This document shows, piece by piece, positions 46,434-57,482 of a DNA stretch of 64,000 nucleotides. The notes below the pieces were generated by a model, which searched no databases, was not told where the DNA came from, and saw only the letters and a list, made by a program, of their open reading frames with translations. The translations under genes were made by a program, and so were the position numbers. How positions within the stretch are numbered: position 1 is the first letter of the stretch; every line of letters starts with the position of its first letter. Source of the stretch: Eumeta japonica (taxonomy: Eukaryota; Arthropoda; Insecta; Lepidoptera; Psychidae). The stretch spans positions 1 to 64,000 of the forward strand of contig BGZK01000728.1 in NCBI GenBank assembly GCA_005406025.1. The letters are read 5' to 3'.

Positions 46434-46992
46434 ACGCCCGCATGAATATCAAATTAATTCTTTTGTCTTTTATATAGACCGATCACACTCAACCATAGTC
46501 TTGATGTTGTTCCTTCTTTCCACTTCAGTCCTATCTTCGCTTTTGATTTCCATTCTGGTACCAACCTAGATTTCGGTTCAAAATATACATAATTGATCAG
46601 TGGCTCTGTCCGCATGGACGTACAGCAAATTTCTTATCTTTCATATTGATCAATAACGTTATGAACCATGATACTTATCTCAGTCCCGTTATTGATTCCA
46701 TAACAGGAGGACCTTTAGTAATGCGCTATTTTAAAAATATGAAACGATTTTAAGGAGTTCTTGATGCTGATCACGATTCCGATCCACAAGCGATGTTGAA
46801 TTTGAACCTCTGTTTATTACGGCATAAAGCATTCATTATATGGCTCTGCAAGCTAAGTCAAGAGCAAAGGTTGGTATATTTTAAAATTATAGCCTATACG
46901 TTAATTTGATGTATGAACTAAGTTTCAGCTGATTTTGTTCAGTTGTAGAAGCTTGATTGAGTAACAAACATACAAACTTTCACATTTATAAT
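46434..46992 (-). mobile_element. Helitron-like insert in repeat X
   Basis: Starts 'actaacttttacacatggct' and ends 'tttcacatttataatattag', the same two ends as the Helitron remnant at 7971-9036 in the same orientation. The interior has a GAATCG-type hexamer tract (46540-46800). Confidence 0.65.
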
Positions 46993-47094
46993 ATTAGTAG
47001 GATTTAAAAATACTGATGATCCCAGCCAAGCAATAAAATACAGTTAACACATGGATTCATTTCTATTGGAATGTAATAATCTGATATTTATTTA

Positions 47095-47373
47095 AAAGCT
47101 TCAATGCGAGCGGAGTCGCAGTTAAATATACACTTACTGGAATGCTAAATGGCATTGAAGTTGCTAAATTTTAAATTTTTTGACAAATAATCATACCTGC
47201 CACAATATATATTTTTTTTACTTTCTGTAAAAAAAAATAAAAAGTATTATATGTCCTTTCTAATACCCTTGAGAATATGTGTACAAAGTTTCATGATGAT
47301 CGGTTGAGTAGTTTCTGCATGGAAGCATAACAAACAAACTTACATTTACATTTATGATATTAGTAGGAATTTT
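47095..47373 (-). mobile_element. second Helitron-like insert
   Basis: 'gcgagcggagtcgcagttaa' near 47106 and 'catttatgatattagtagga' at the far end mark another short non-autonomous copy. It directly abuts the resumption of X copy 6. Confidence 0.55.
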
Positions 47374-47820
47374 CTGAAATAATCTCCAAAAGTGGCAAAA
47401 ATTGTGTTTCCCCCTTTAATTTTTTAAATATGTTGGAAAAATATGAAAAAACTACAAAGGTAATGCTTAATAGATATTTTCAATGAAAATTATTTTGAAC
47501 TTGATCATTCAAAATAATTTTGTCAGAAATATACTGTTTTTCAGTTATTGCCAAAATTTGTGTTTCTCAACAAAAGGATGTTTGGGCCATGAATATATGC
47601 TCTTGCTAGTGTACTTTATATTAGTTTAAGAGTAGTAGTCGACATAACTACTTATTTTTCTACTTATACTCCAAATAAAATAAGTATGAAATTCTCATAC
47701 TTATTTTATTTGGAAAACATGGAAAAAAGTTTAACAATGTAGCTTTTTCGTTTGTAGTGCATTTATTTGGTGTAATGGCTGCAGAACCCTACACTAAATA
47801 GTCCGTCATGCTCTAGGCAG
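47368..47820 (+). repeat. dispersed repeat X, copy 6, right part
   Basis: 'ttttctgaaataatctccaa' continues the X order and the segment ends near 'gtccgtcatgctctaggcag'. A perfect 19-bp hairpin (47671-47713) lies inside. Confidence 0.75.
47671..47713. repeat. perfect 19-bp inverted repeat, 5-nt loop
   Basis: Arms 47671-47689 and 47695-47713. The other X copies have ordinary sequence here, not a palindrome, so the inverted segment arose in this copy. Confidence 0.85.
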
Positions 47821-48600
47821 ATTTTTATTTATTTATTTACTCAATTCAGACAATGTGGAGGGAACAGCCTTTTTTGCAATTTAAAATGTAAAATGTGTAG
47901 TATATATAGAATAGGGTGATTCATTTCTGCAATTTTTTTTCTCGGTACTCGAGCAAATATTGATCTACCTATAGAAAAAAATTCTCACCAAGTTTGAGCT
48001 CTTAATATCAATTTTAAGTACTTACTATTTAAATCTGAAGTTTTCCCATTTAAAATGCATGTAAAAATTTTTGTTTCAAATTTGTGATGCTTAGCCACTT
48101 TTTACAATATTGTGAATCGGTTTGATGAACCTTAAGGGGAATTTCACGCTCTTCGAAATTGCTCTAGTGCATTTTTTTTGTAACTCGCACTGGGTTCAGC
48201 AGTAGGAGACATCAAATTACAGTTTTTGGAATGAATAGTTTCTTTTTAAATTTTTTCGAACAAACTGCAAAAAATAAGGAGAAAAAAGGCTGACTCGTAT
48301 AAAATAGTTCTCTGACCAATATTTAATGAGTTTACAGCCATTTTTATACGTCAGAATTTAAGAAATTGATAAATTAATAACTAATGATTTTTATCAATTT
48401 ATTACGTTAACCTACGCCATAATAAACTTAGACTGTCGGCTTCATGCGTACCGAACTTTCTAAGAAATTCGTTATTTTGTTTACAAATTGAGATTGCTTG
48501 CATGTGTAAACTATTGTTGACCATGACTATTAAGTAAGAGTCATGGATTATCTATACGTTATCATTTTCTCAGTTGCTCACAAACTTTCAAACTGTTAAC

Positions 48601-48830
48601 ATGGCTAATAAAAGAAAATAACTGTGTATTGACGAAAAAGTTGTACTGATATGCGCAATAGAAGCGGTAGATAAGATAAGTGATGTTGGCATACACTTTG
48701 AATTTAGTCGCTCTACCATGTCTACAATATGGAAAAATAAAGAAAAAATCTCCAAGCAGAGAATAAGGAGACATCTTCCAAAAAATTAAAGAAACCTAAA
48801 TATGAAGATTTGGATCAAGCTATATTATTA
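48601..48830 (+). pseudogene. Tigger/pogo transposase N-terminus (decayed)
   Basis: After ATG the frame reads MANKRK, a TAA stop, then LCIDEKVVLICAIEA, FEFSRSTMSTIWKNKEKI and, after a shift, LKKPKYEDLDQAILL. This is the CENP-B/pogo-type N-terminal helix-turn-helix and the start of the second DNA-binding domain. Only about 75 codons remain. The related MITEs at 33823-36375 have pogo-like ends, so an autonomous relative of this type probably mobilised them. Confidence 0.75.
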
Positions 48831-50180
48831 GTATTATTTTAGGATGTCAATAATTATGTGTGTTTTTGTGTTAAATTCACTGGGTGATTTATATCAAAAT
48901 TCTTCACTCATCACCAGCATAAAGAGCATCCCATTTTCATGAATCTGAAACTTAAGTCTGAGACAAACCCAAGGCAAGACATGAAAATTTTTGATTGCTT
49001 CAGAACAAGTTATATAATTTCACAATTATTGCGAATTTAGAAATATTGTATGACTAACAGAATTTTTTATGTGTATAGCTTTTTTTATTCATTAGTTAGG
49101 AATAAAAAAATTCGACTAATTCTTGGAAGGGGTCTATTTAGTTCATTAATGATTGTTTATATGAGTTTTTAATTTGTATAATTTGTAAAAATATCATTAA
49201 ATTAACATTTTGTCATGATCATTTTAATCTATTTTCTGATACCTTATTACTTGATTGTACTTACATATACTAGTCGAAGATCCAAATTGGAAACAATCTT
49301 TACTTTTCTGTTTAGAGGATGAAAAATATTTCATAATCTCAAATATAGTATATAAAAAAATGTCACAAATGGGTTGGCCTAAAAAATTCTTGGACAGACT
49401 ATGATTAATGAAAAATTCAAAAATCCTTTTTTAACCATTGCACTCGTTAGTTTAAGGAACAATTTTATGCCAATAGAATGTACAAATGTTGGGTTGTCTA
49501 TTTTTTCCTGGCGTAGCTATTGGGTTGGCAGATATGAACAGGTTAAGGTTGTCACAGATGGCAGCTGTAATGTAAAGATGTACATTATAGCATAACATGT
49601 TTCAATACATCCCCCCGTAAGGCTTGCTAGGAAACCACACATGCCAGCTATAGTGTATATTTATAGACCTTTGCAACAAGACACTGAGCATTACAAAAAT
49701 ATACATTGTCACATCTTTATACATTTTAATACTTCACAATATAGGGCTCAATATATGGTGCCCTAGAAGAGATGAGATTTTTGAAAGGCAGGATTACCTG
49801 CATCTCGAAGATCTCTTCTTTTCTTCTATCTAACATTAGTTCATTCTTACCTTTTGAACTTCAATTTAGCCAATAATAATTAATGATGAGATTAAAAAAT
49901 AAATGAATAATTATGACTTTCATTCTAACTTTAAGGACACCATAAGTTCATCAAAAGATAAAAATATACTTTTGCACGTGGTATTAATTAATATCTTTTT
50001 TACGACTGCGTGCAGTTCATTAAACATTCATCTCAATTCCCTAACTTACTAAGCTTTTGATTTGATGAGTTAATATAATTTATAGTGTGTTATTTTCTGT
50101 GGTGCATTTTGTGACCTTCAGTCTACATCCTTTCTTGTTTTTAGAGTGTGCTATTGGCAGTAAACATATCAAGTTCACCA
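48831..50180. other. non-coding interval
   Basis: AT-rich DNA with no convincing gene. The 64-codon frame 49401-49595 has no recognisable motif. Confidence 0.45.
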
Positions 50181-50189
50181 GTTAGAACA

Positions 50190-50230
50190 CAGTACCCTAC
50201 CCTATTGTTTGTGCAAACAATAGGGTACTG
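50190..50230. repeat. inverted repeat with bulge, 2-nt loop
   Basis: Arms 50199-50211 and 50214-50226 are exact. Four more base pairs form past a 5-base bulge ('accct'), itself a short direct duplication. Confidence 0.7.
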
Positions 50231-50465
50231 TCTGTCTGTATGCATATTCTTTTATAATTTAAGAATGGTTTGATTTATTGTTATAAAAACTGGTATACAG
50301 TAATAGCAACTAATCCGCTACTATTTGTATGACTTGAGAAATTAACCAATCTTGATAAAAGTTAATGTAAAGTAAGAACCTGTGATTGCACAAATGATAG
50401 GCCTTTTTATACTATATAAAAAATCATATTTGTAGCCATATACATTTCTTTTTGTGTATTTGTTG

Positions 50466-50545
50466 CTTGTTTGTTTGTTTGTGTGTGTGTACATGCGAGC
50501 GACTGAGTATGTGTTGCATAGCGCGTGTGCATGCGCGCGTAATTT
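50466..50545. repeat. low-complexity TGTT/TG tract
   Basis: (tgtt)n followed by (tg)n and a purine-pyrimidine alternating 'gcgcgtgtgcatgcgcgcg' segment at about 50520-50540, able in principle to adopt Z-DNA. Confidence 0.6.
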
Positions 50546-50969
50546 GCTTTTTATTAGAGTTAAATGGGTTGAATTTTGTATGAAACTTTTTATAGAGCGA
50601 GATATGACTGAAAAGTGATGAAATGCATGTTTCACAATTAAATAAAGGGAGTAGGGTTCTGTAATGTACAAAAGCTACGTCTGCATATTTGAAGAGATTC
50701 TAAAAATTCTTTCATTCATAGTTACACTACCCTCGAGTAATATAGCATCCACTTTATTTTATATTAGCATTTTCTCTGGCTTCTTCCAAATTGGGACTGC
50801 GATTGGTAATGGAATCGAAATTACAAACGGGACGAGAAACAGAATTGCGAGCCGAGATCGGGGGCCTTATTACGTAAAAGTAGAAATCGATTGCGATTCC
50901 GGAATCGATTTGCAAGTCGAAATTGTTAGGTATAAAAAAATATTATTCTTATACGCAATTTTGAGTTAC

Positions 50970-51464
50970 CCCTGTTGAAAACATTCAATACAGTCCCATA
51001 CAAAACAATAGAATCTGTAATGGCTTATATGTAATCTATCTGGAAGAAAAAATTTCCAGATAGAGTTAAATTTGGAATCTATATGTAAGTCCATCATAGC
51101 AAGGTTTCGTTATTGGACTTAATGGGATTGTAATGTTATTTGTATCTGTATGAATCCTAACTGCACCTTACCTATAGGTTTGTATCCGTTTTTATCGTAA
51201 GTCCATGTGGACATAAAAACCAATGTGGATTTCCGAATACGAAATAGAAAATGTTTTTAATGACAATTCCACAATCGGAAAAAATGATGTATTCTATATG
51301 TAAATCCAGATAAGAACTCTGCAGACATATAAGTTCCATTAAACTTTCCGTTTCGCCCCTTCGAAAGTTTTTATGGGTATGGATATGGATTTGCAGCGAA
51401 AAAAGCACATTAGATTCCAATACAATCATTTCTTATTGGAATCTATTGGATTTTTTCAACAGGG
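50970..51464. mobile_element. MITE with ccctgttgaaaa ends
   Basis: 12-bp perfect terminal inverted repeats (50970-50981 and 51453-51464) with further similarity inside. Length 495 bp. The body has repeated 'taagtccat' and 'ggaatctat' motifs and a 10-bp hairpin at 51036-51063. Target duplication not evident. Confidence 0.65.
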
Positions 51465-51544
51465 ACGTTAAAGCGTTAGAATAAATTAAAATTTTGCACA
51501 CGAGAACCAATGACTGTACAATAATATGGTATAATTGAACTGAT

Positions 51545-51720
51545 CTGATGAAGAAGCCAGAAGGTAGGCACGGGAACTCTATAACAGAATAACATATCCT
51601 AGTCGTGTTTGAGTTTGTTAGAGTTGTCTTGAGATGTAATCTTCACCATGAGTGATTTTCATGGTTTGATGATGGAGCTGGAAGGTAAACACTAGTACTC
51701 CATAATAGAACCTAACGATT
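51545..51720 (+). repeat. diverged tandem pair
   Basis: 'tgatgaagaagccagaaggt' at about 51547 is echoed by 'gatgatggagctggaaggta' at about 51667 with similar following sequence, period about 120 bp. Confidence 0.45.
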
Positions 51721-51844
51721 ACATTAATTAATCTAACGATTTACATAAAAAAATGTTAAACACTTTATGCGACATATGAATGACGGAAAATCGCTATAGA
51801 CCAGTCTTCGGTTTGAGAGCGTAATTTTTGAGTAATTGCGAAAT

Positions 51845-52010
51845 CGCAATCGATTTCGGAACAAAATTAGAATCAAGATCATGACTAGAATCGAAATAAG
51901 AAGCAGATGTGATGAGAATTGAGAGCGGGATCAAAATCAGAATTTAATTACATCGGGACCGGATTTAGAATCGAAAACGGGATAGCGATCAGGATCATGA
52001 TTACGCATCA
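51845..52010 (+). repeat. degenerate GAATCG-type hexamer tract
   Basis: Runs of 'aatcga', 'gatcaa', 'gaatcg' units; same kind as 11740-12010 and 50800-50920. Confidence 0.5.
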
Positions 52011-52782
52011 CACTGTAAAATAATATTTTTTTTTATTCGAAGCAAGATTCTAATCGAAGTTACTTAAAACGCTTCGACTGAAAATACTTATTTTATTTAG
52101 ACACTATAATTTCTTAAAAATAATATGATTGGAAATGGATTGTAATTTTTATATTTTTTTGGTCTTTGAGTAATTCAATTGAATTTTTTGATCAGGGTCT
52201 GAGAACACATCGGTAAATAAAATATGACCTAATTATTTGATTGATATTATTTTTTTTAATTAATTTTTTTCCTTTTCTAGAGCTCTACATAACCAAATCA
52301 AAAGTTTTTGTTATATTCGTCTTACCTATTAGTTGCAATCAATAAGTCATCAAAAGTAAATTACAAAATATTTTTTTTTTTTTTTCCTCTTGCGACGAGG
52401 AGGAGGTAAAAAATGTCTATCCTGCACACCCTCGCGCCCGTACGCGTGGGTAGTGTGGGACTGAAACCCACTAAAAAATTCCTCCTGAAAGTGAAGTAAT
52501 TGGGTCGGCTATGCTATTTAGTCGGTCGAGACGAGTCAGATGACAAGTCAGACGACTTTGATAGCTTCACCGAGTGCGGCCGGACGGCACATGCGAGTGC
52601 CGACGGCGCGTGACATGCGCTATGGACGACGCCTGGTGGGAGTCGTCTCGGCATAGGATGTCGCAGGAAACCGTCACGGGTCGGTTCCCCTTCCTCCTGC
52701 CCGGCCGGAGGCGGTTAGCGGCGGCCGGGTGGAGTAAGGAGCTTAGGTCGATGACCTGACTAACGGATAGACCTACTCTAAG

Positions 52783-55620
52783 TCAGTCATGCGTGTTGTT
52801 GACGTCATTAAGGCTTTCAACTGCCGCTGTAAGAGCGTCAGGTGGATCGGTAAGTACGTTTCGTGGCCTACGGATAAGGTGGGTGGGATGCGGCGGTTGA
52901 TAGTCAACCGCCGCGCGTAGGAGCGCATTGGGATGTGATCCCGCGATGTCGAAGAATCGCTTCGATGCGTCCTTCATATATTTGGAAATAGTGGGGAGTT
53001 CTAAGTCCCTATGGAGAATTGAATTACGAACACACCAATGTGCATCCGTTGCGGCTCTACAGAATTTATTCTGTATTACCTGTAGTCTATGTAGTGCTTT
53101 TGGGCGGCGTGAGCGAAGACGGGAGACGCGTATGTCATCACCGTCCTAATGCACATTTTGTATATGGTACGTTTATTACGTCTAGATAGTTTACTTTTTC
53201 TACCGAGCACGGCCCCGAGCCTTGCTTTGTAGAAAAGTGCAGTATTTCTAACACGCTCGATATGATCTCGGAAGTGTAGATTTTTATCGAGCGTGACTCC
53301 TAAGTATTTGTAGTTCCGTTGCCACGGAATGATCGCATCCAACATTTTAAGATTGGGAGTGTTTTTGTCGACAATGAGTCGACTCCTAATCTTACCATAC
53401 TTGAATTGTATGGCTGCTGATTTGTCGGGGTTTACTTCTATCCTCCACTTCCGGAACCATTGACCTAGCTCGTCAATGGCCCTCTGGAGGGGGAGGAGGG
53501 TGAATCGGGTGCTCCTATTCCTATTTCCGTAAAAGAGCGCGGTATCGTCCGCGAATAACGCGAGTTGGACGCCAGACGACGACGGTCGCGGTACATCGTT
53601 TGTGTACGCGGAGTACAGCAGAGAGAGAGGGTGGAGCCTTGAGGAACTCCTGCTCTGATAAGACGTCTTGTCGAGTGAGTGCGCTCATGCCTAAATGTGA
53701 AATGTCTGTTTGCTAAATAATTTTGAATAGTGATTATGAGGCGATCTGGTACTTGGAGAGAATATAACTTATAAATCAGACCTGCGTGCCATACCCTATC
53801 GAAGGCCTTGGCTACATCAAAGAAGACAGCTACGGTGCTACGTTCGGTTTCAAAGCCCTCCGAGACATACTCTACTAAGCGGAGGACTTGCTGTGGACAA
53901 GAATGGGCTGGGCGAAAGCCGAACTGTTCATCTATGATAAGGCCTTTCCCTAGGAGGTGATCGCTAAGGCGAGTTTTGAGAATTTTTTCGAATAGTTTGC
54001 CCAGACCGCTCAGGAGGCTGATCGGTCTGTAGCTGGCAGGGAGGTCGCGTGGTTTCCCTGGCTTGTGGATGCCTATAACCTCCGCCTCCTTCCAGGCAGG
54101 AGGAAAATAGCAATTTTTTATGCACGCGTTAAAAATCGCGACCAGTAAGCTTAACAACGGTATAGAAAAGCATTTGATTGCTTTATTACTAATACCATCG
54201 AGGCCCGGTGCCTTTCTGGTATTAAGTGATTTCACTAGCGTTTGGACTTCGCTGAGTGAGACGGGAGCCAGATCGTCTTTGGGTTCGAGGGAAGTTTTTT
54301 GGAGAACCTCTTCCTCGATGCGACTGATATGAGCGATGTCGTGCGGAGGGGAAGCGTGAGAGCATTGAGTCTCTATAGAGTCTGCAAGGCACTCTGCTAT
54401 CTCCGCGTCGTCTATGGCCACTGAATTATCAGGTTTTTTGAGTGGGGGTATAGGGGTATATCCCTCGGTTTTGAGCGCTTTGGTAACTGCCCAAAACGCT
54501 TTGTGGGATGGTTTGATTTCCTCCATGAGGTCGCTCCAACTCTCATTTCGGAATTCCCGAACGCGAGCTTTCACTTCGCGTTGGAGAGCTCGCGCTCTGG
54601 ATCTGTACTCGGGAGTGGGATATGCTCTCTGGCGGCGCAAAGCTGCGTTTTTTGCTCTTATCAATTCGAGAATATCGGGCGGAAACTTCCGGCGATCCGA
54701 GGATGCCGGAACCTCCCGCTCGCTCTCCTCGACCACTGTCCTGACGTGGTTGGTAAGAGCACCTATGGCAAGGTCAATCTCGTCTGTAGACGCGATGTCA
54801 TTGGGAATGCTATTGAGGTTTGGAGTGTCGATTTTCTCAAGCGCGGTCGACACTCTTTTCCAATTAGTAATTTTGCGGATGGGAATAGGCCTCCCGCCGT
54901 CGGGAGGTCCCATTTTTAATATAACCGGTCGGTGGTCAGACGTGAGACCGTGTATTGTCTCAATACTATTGAAATTAAGTGCAACTCCTTTAGTGAGTGC
55001 GATATCTATCGTCGAGGGTCTATGTGTGACGACATGGGGAAAACATGTCGACGTAGAGGGCGCGATGATTCCGAAGTCTAGTCTGTCCTCGAGTTCGTCG
55101 AGTTTAATTCCGTTATAATTGTTAGATGGGCAGCCCCATCTTATGTTTTACAATTGAAATCACCGAAGAGGATGACGGCATCCCCTAAGGCAAAGAGGGC
55201 TCTTAGGTCGCGCCGGAGCAACCGTTTTGGAGACGGGAGATAGACCGAGACTATGACGAGTGTACTATGGCCCGTCATAGCGAGTCTACAACCCGTGGCT
55301 TCCATATTTGTAAGTGGAGGAATATTAATAGGGCCGCAATGTAGGGAGCGTCTGTAGTACAGAGCGGTACCCCCCTTACTACTGTATGTCCTGTCCGTTC
55401 GTAGTTGGACATAGCCTGCGATGCTGCAGGCTTTAGGCCTATTCGGTTTAAGATATGTTTCTTGTACGAGAGCGATATCGATGCTGTTCTCCGACATACA
55501 TTTTTTTAACTCTAAAACGTTCGAAGTTAGACCGCAAGCGTTAAATGATAATAATCTAATATTTTTTGGTTTGAGGCGCCCAACTGAGGGAGGAAAGCTA
55601 CTACACCCGGGTGCAGACAT
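52783..55620 (-). pseudogene. LINE ORF2: endonuclease and reverse transcriptase, three frameshifts
   Basis: The ATG at 55620 directly follows the ORF1 stop. The apurinic-type endonuclease covers about residues 20-230: LLSFNACGL, the catalytic Glu in LVQETYLKP, VSVYLPS, GDFNCK, then, after a frameshift near 55145, TIDIALT and SDHRPV. The reverse transcriptase follows: LNTRKAPGLDGISN, YRPISLLSGLGKLFEK, FFDVAKAFDRVWH, GVPQGSTLS, a frameshift in a CT run near 53625, FADD (53543-53554) in place of YADD, and YKYLGVTLDKNL. A third shift near 53105 leads into the C-terminal region ending at 52783. The enzyme would nick genomic DNA and prime reverse transcription at the nick. The order endonuclease-RT with no RNase H fits Jockey. 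Confidence 0.93.
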
Positions 55621-57296
55621 TTATATAGACTCTAATTTAACCATCAGGTGATGGTATCTGACGAGAACCATGAGTTTCTCTTCGACGTTACTGCACGCTC
55701 GGAAATCTCGGGCGAATTCCGAAATCTCTGAGCTCTTAACGGCGCGAAGGATGGACATCACCGTTTGGATGTCGTCTCCAAACGATGTGGTGCCCGCGGT
55801 CGCGGAAGCGGGGAGCGACACGGGTGGCTCGCGGCGGACAGCTTCTCCAGACGGTCCCGGAGCGGCCCTCGGTGGCAGCGTGGGCTTTGGTTTACCCCAC
55901 GGGTTGGAGACGGGGCGAGAGGCGGCAGCCGGGGGTTGGTTTGTTTCCCGCAAGATCGGGGAAGTTATTTAGATCCCGAGGTGGAGCTACGGGCCTACTT
56001 TTAGGCCTATTGGGATTAGGCCTATTATAAGAAATAAATTTAGGGGCTTTCGGACATCCCCTATAGTTGGCCGTATGCTGCTGGAGACAATTCACGCAGG
56101 AGGGTTTCTCTCCTGACTCACGAGTACGCGGGCACTCTCTGGTCCAATGTGGGACCAAACATTTCACGCAGCGCGGGTCCGCATGACAGTTGGCGGCCGC
56201 GTGGCCGTACAACTGGCAGCGGTGGCACTGCCCTGGACCTCCTTTCTTGTGCGGGGCCTCTACTCGGATACCCGAGAGGCCACACACCATGTTCAGATTA
56301 TTGAATATATTCTTGGCTTCCTCGGTCCTGGGAAGGACGGCGAGAACTAGCCATAATGGTGAGCCGTCTCTGCGGCAAAGTCTGTGCACCGAGTGCACAG
56401 GGAAGCCCTGGCCGCAGAGGTCGGCTTGAATTTCGTCTACCGGGAAGTCGGTAGGAATGCCGCGGATAACGGCCTTTAGTTTACGCTCCTCCTCGAGGGC
56501 GTACGTGTGAAATTGGACTTTGAAGTCCACGAGATATTTATTGAGACTGCGGAAAGTCTCAACGTCTGGGCAGTGAATTTTAATGCCGTCGTCGGCGGTG
56601 CGGACGGCTTTACTGTAGTTTATCCGCAGACGGGTGCAGTCTGCGGATATTTGGAGGAAGTTAGCGCCTTTGCGCAAGAAAATGGGTGGAGGCAGTTTAG
56701 GCCTAGGAGGTGCGGTGGGCTTGGCACCCGTCCTAGGAGCGGTTTTGGCGGTCACCGCCTGCGTGGAAGCGGAGACTGGATTTCGGGTTGACTCAACCGA
56801 GGCGGTACTCGTAGTCTGAGTCTGTTGGACCGCAGCGGGGGAGGGCTTTGCATCGTTTGCACGGGATGTGGGCGCCGATGATGGGTCTATGTCCATCTCC
56901 GGCTGGTCGCGTGCCACCTTTGCTTTTTTAAGCGCTTTTCTTAGCGCTCGTTTATTTTTTACCCTCTACGAGGGTAAATGAGGTGTTACTGTTTTCGGAC
57001 TCGCTGTCCGAACCGACGACTGTGCTGTCGGAGCACGTCGCTCCTTCGTCGGACGATGAGCTCGCCTGGCGTTTATTTTTATTTTTATTCGTCTTCATTG
57101 GTGATGTTGCGCGGCTCGAGGCGCGGCTCGAGACGGGGGTCACTCTCGCGATTAGTTTTTTTACTACGTCCTGAGGCGCTTCGTATCCTATTTCGGACAG
57201 CGCTTTGGTTAGGACCTGTTGTATGAATTCTAACGTGATGGGAGTTTTGGGGCCAGACCCTCCCGCCCCAGGGGAGCAGGGGGAATCTTGGTCCAT
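55621..57296 (-). pseudogene. LINE ORF1: gag-like protein with three CCHC zinc knuckles, two frameshifts
   Basis: Starts with the ATG at 57296; the first 114 codons are acidic and Ser-rich. An indel in an A run near 56950 is followed by a Pro-rich linker. The region TYALEEERKLKAVIRGIPTD belongs to the PRE_C2HC domain found in Jockey ORF1. Three CCHC knuckles follow (starting CHRCQLYGHAAANC at about 56220). A second indel in a C run near 55935 leads to a C-terminal stretch ending in VKLESI. In the family ORF1 binds the element RNA and carries it to the nucleus. The TAA stop (55623-55621) abuts the ORF2 ATG. Confidence 0.9.
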
Positions 57297-57450
57297 GGTA
57301 GGCTAATTTTAAATTCAATATATTATTATTTATGTTTTGCGTTGTATAGCGTTAATACAGGTGTATTAATGCTAACGGTATATATACTTGAGTGATACCG
57401 TGCGCGTTTGATCGTACAGTTGCCGGTTGTTGCGCAGGTGTCTAATTAAC

Positions 57451-57482
57451 CGTCTATTGTTCGTCGGGGCGAACAATAGACG
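57451..57482. repeat. perfect 13-bp inverted repeat, 6-nt loop
   Basis: Arms 57451-57463 and 57470-57482, in the LINE 5' UTR. Confidence 0.75.

Noticed and set aside
53465..56819. Long + strand frames within the LINE (for example 54414-55118, 56507-56791)
   Set aside because: They are antisense shadows of the GC-rich LINE ORFs; the minus strand carries the endonuclease, RT and zinc-knuckle motifs.
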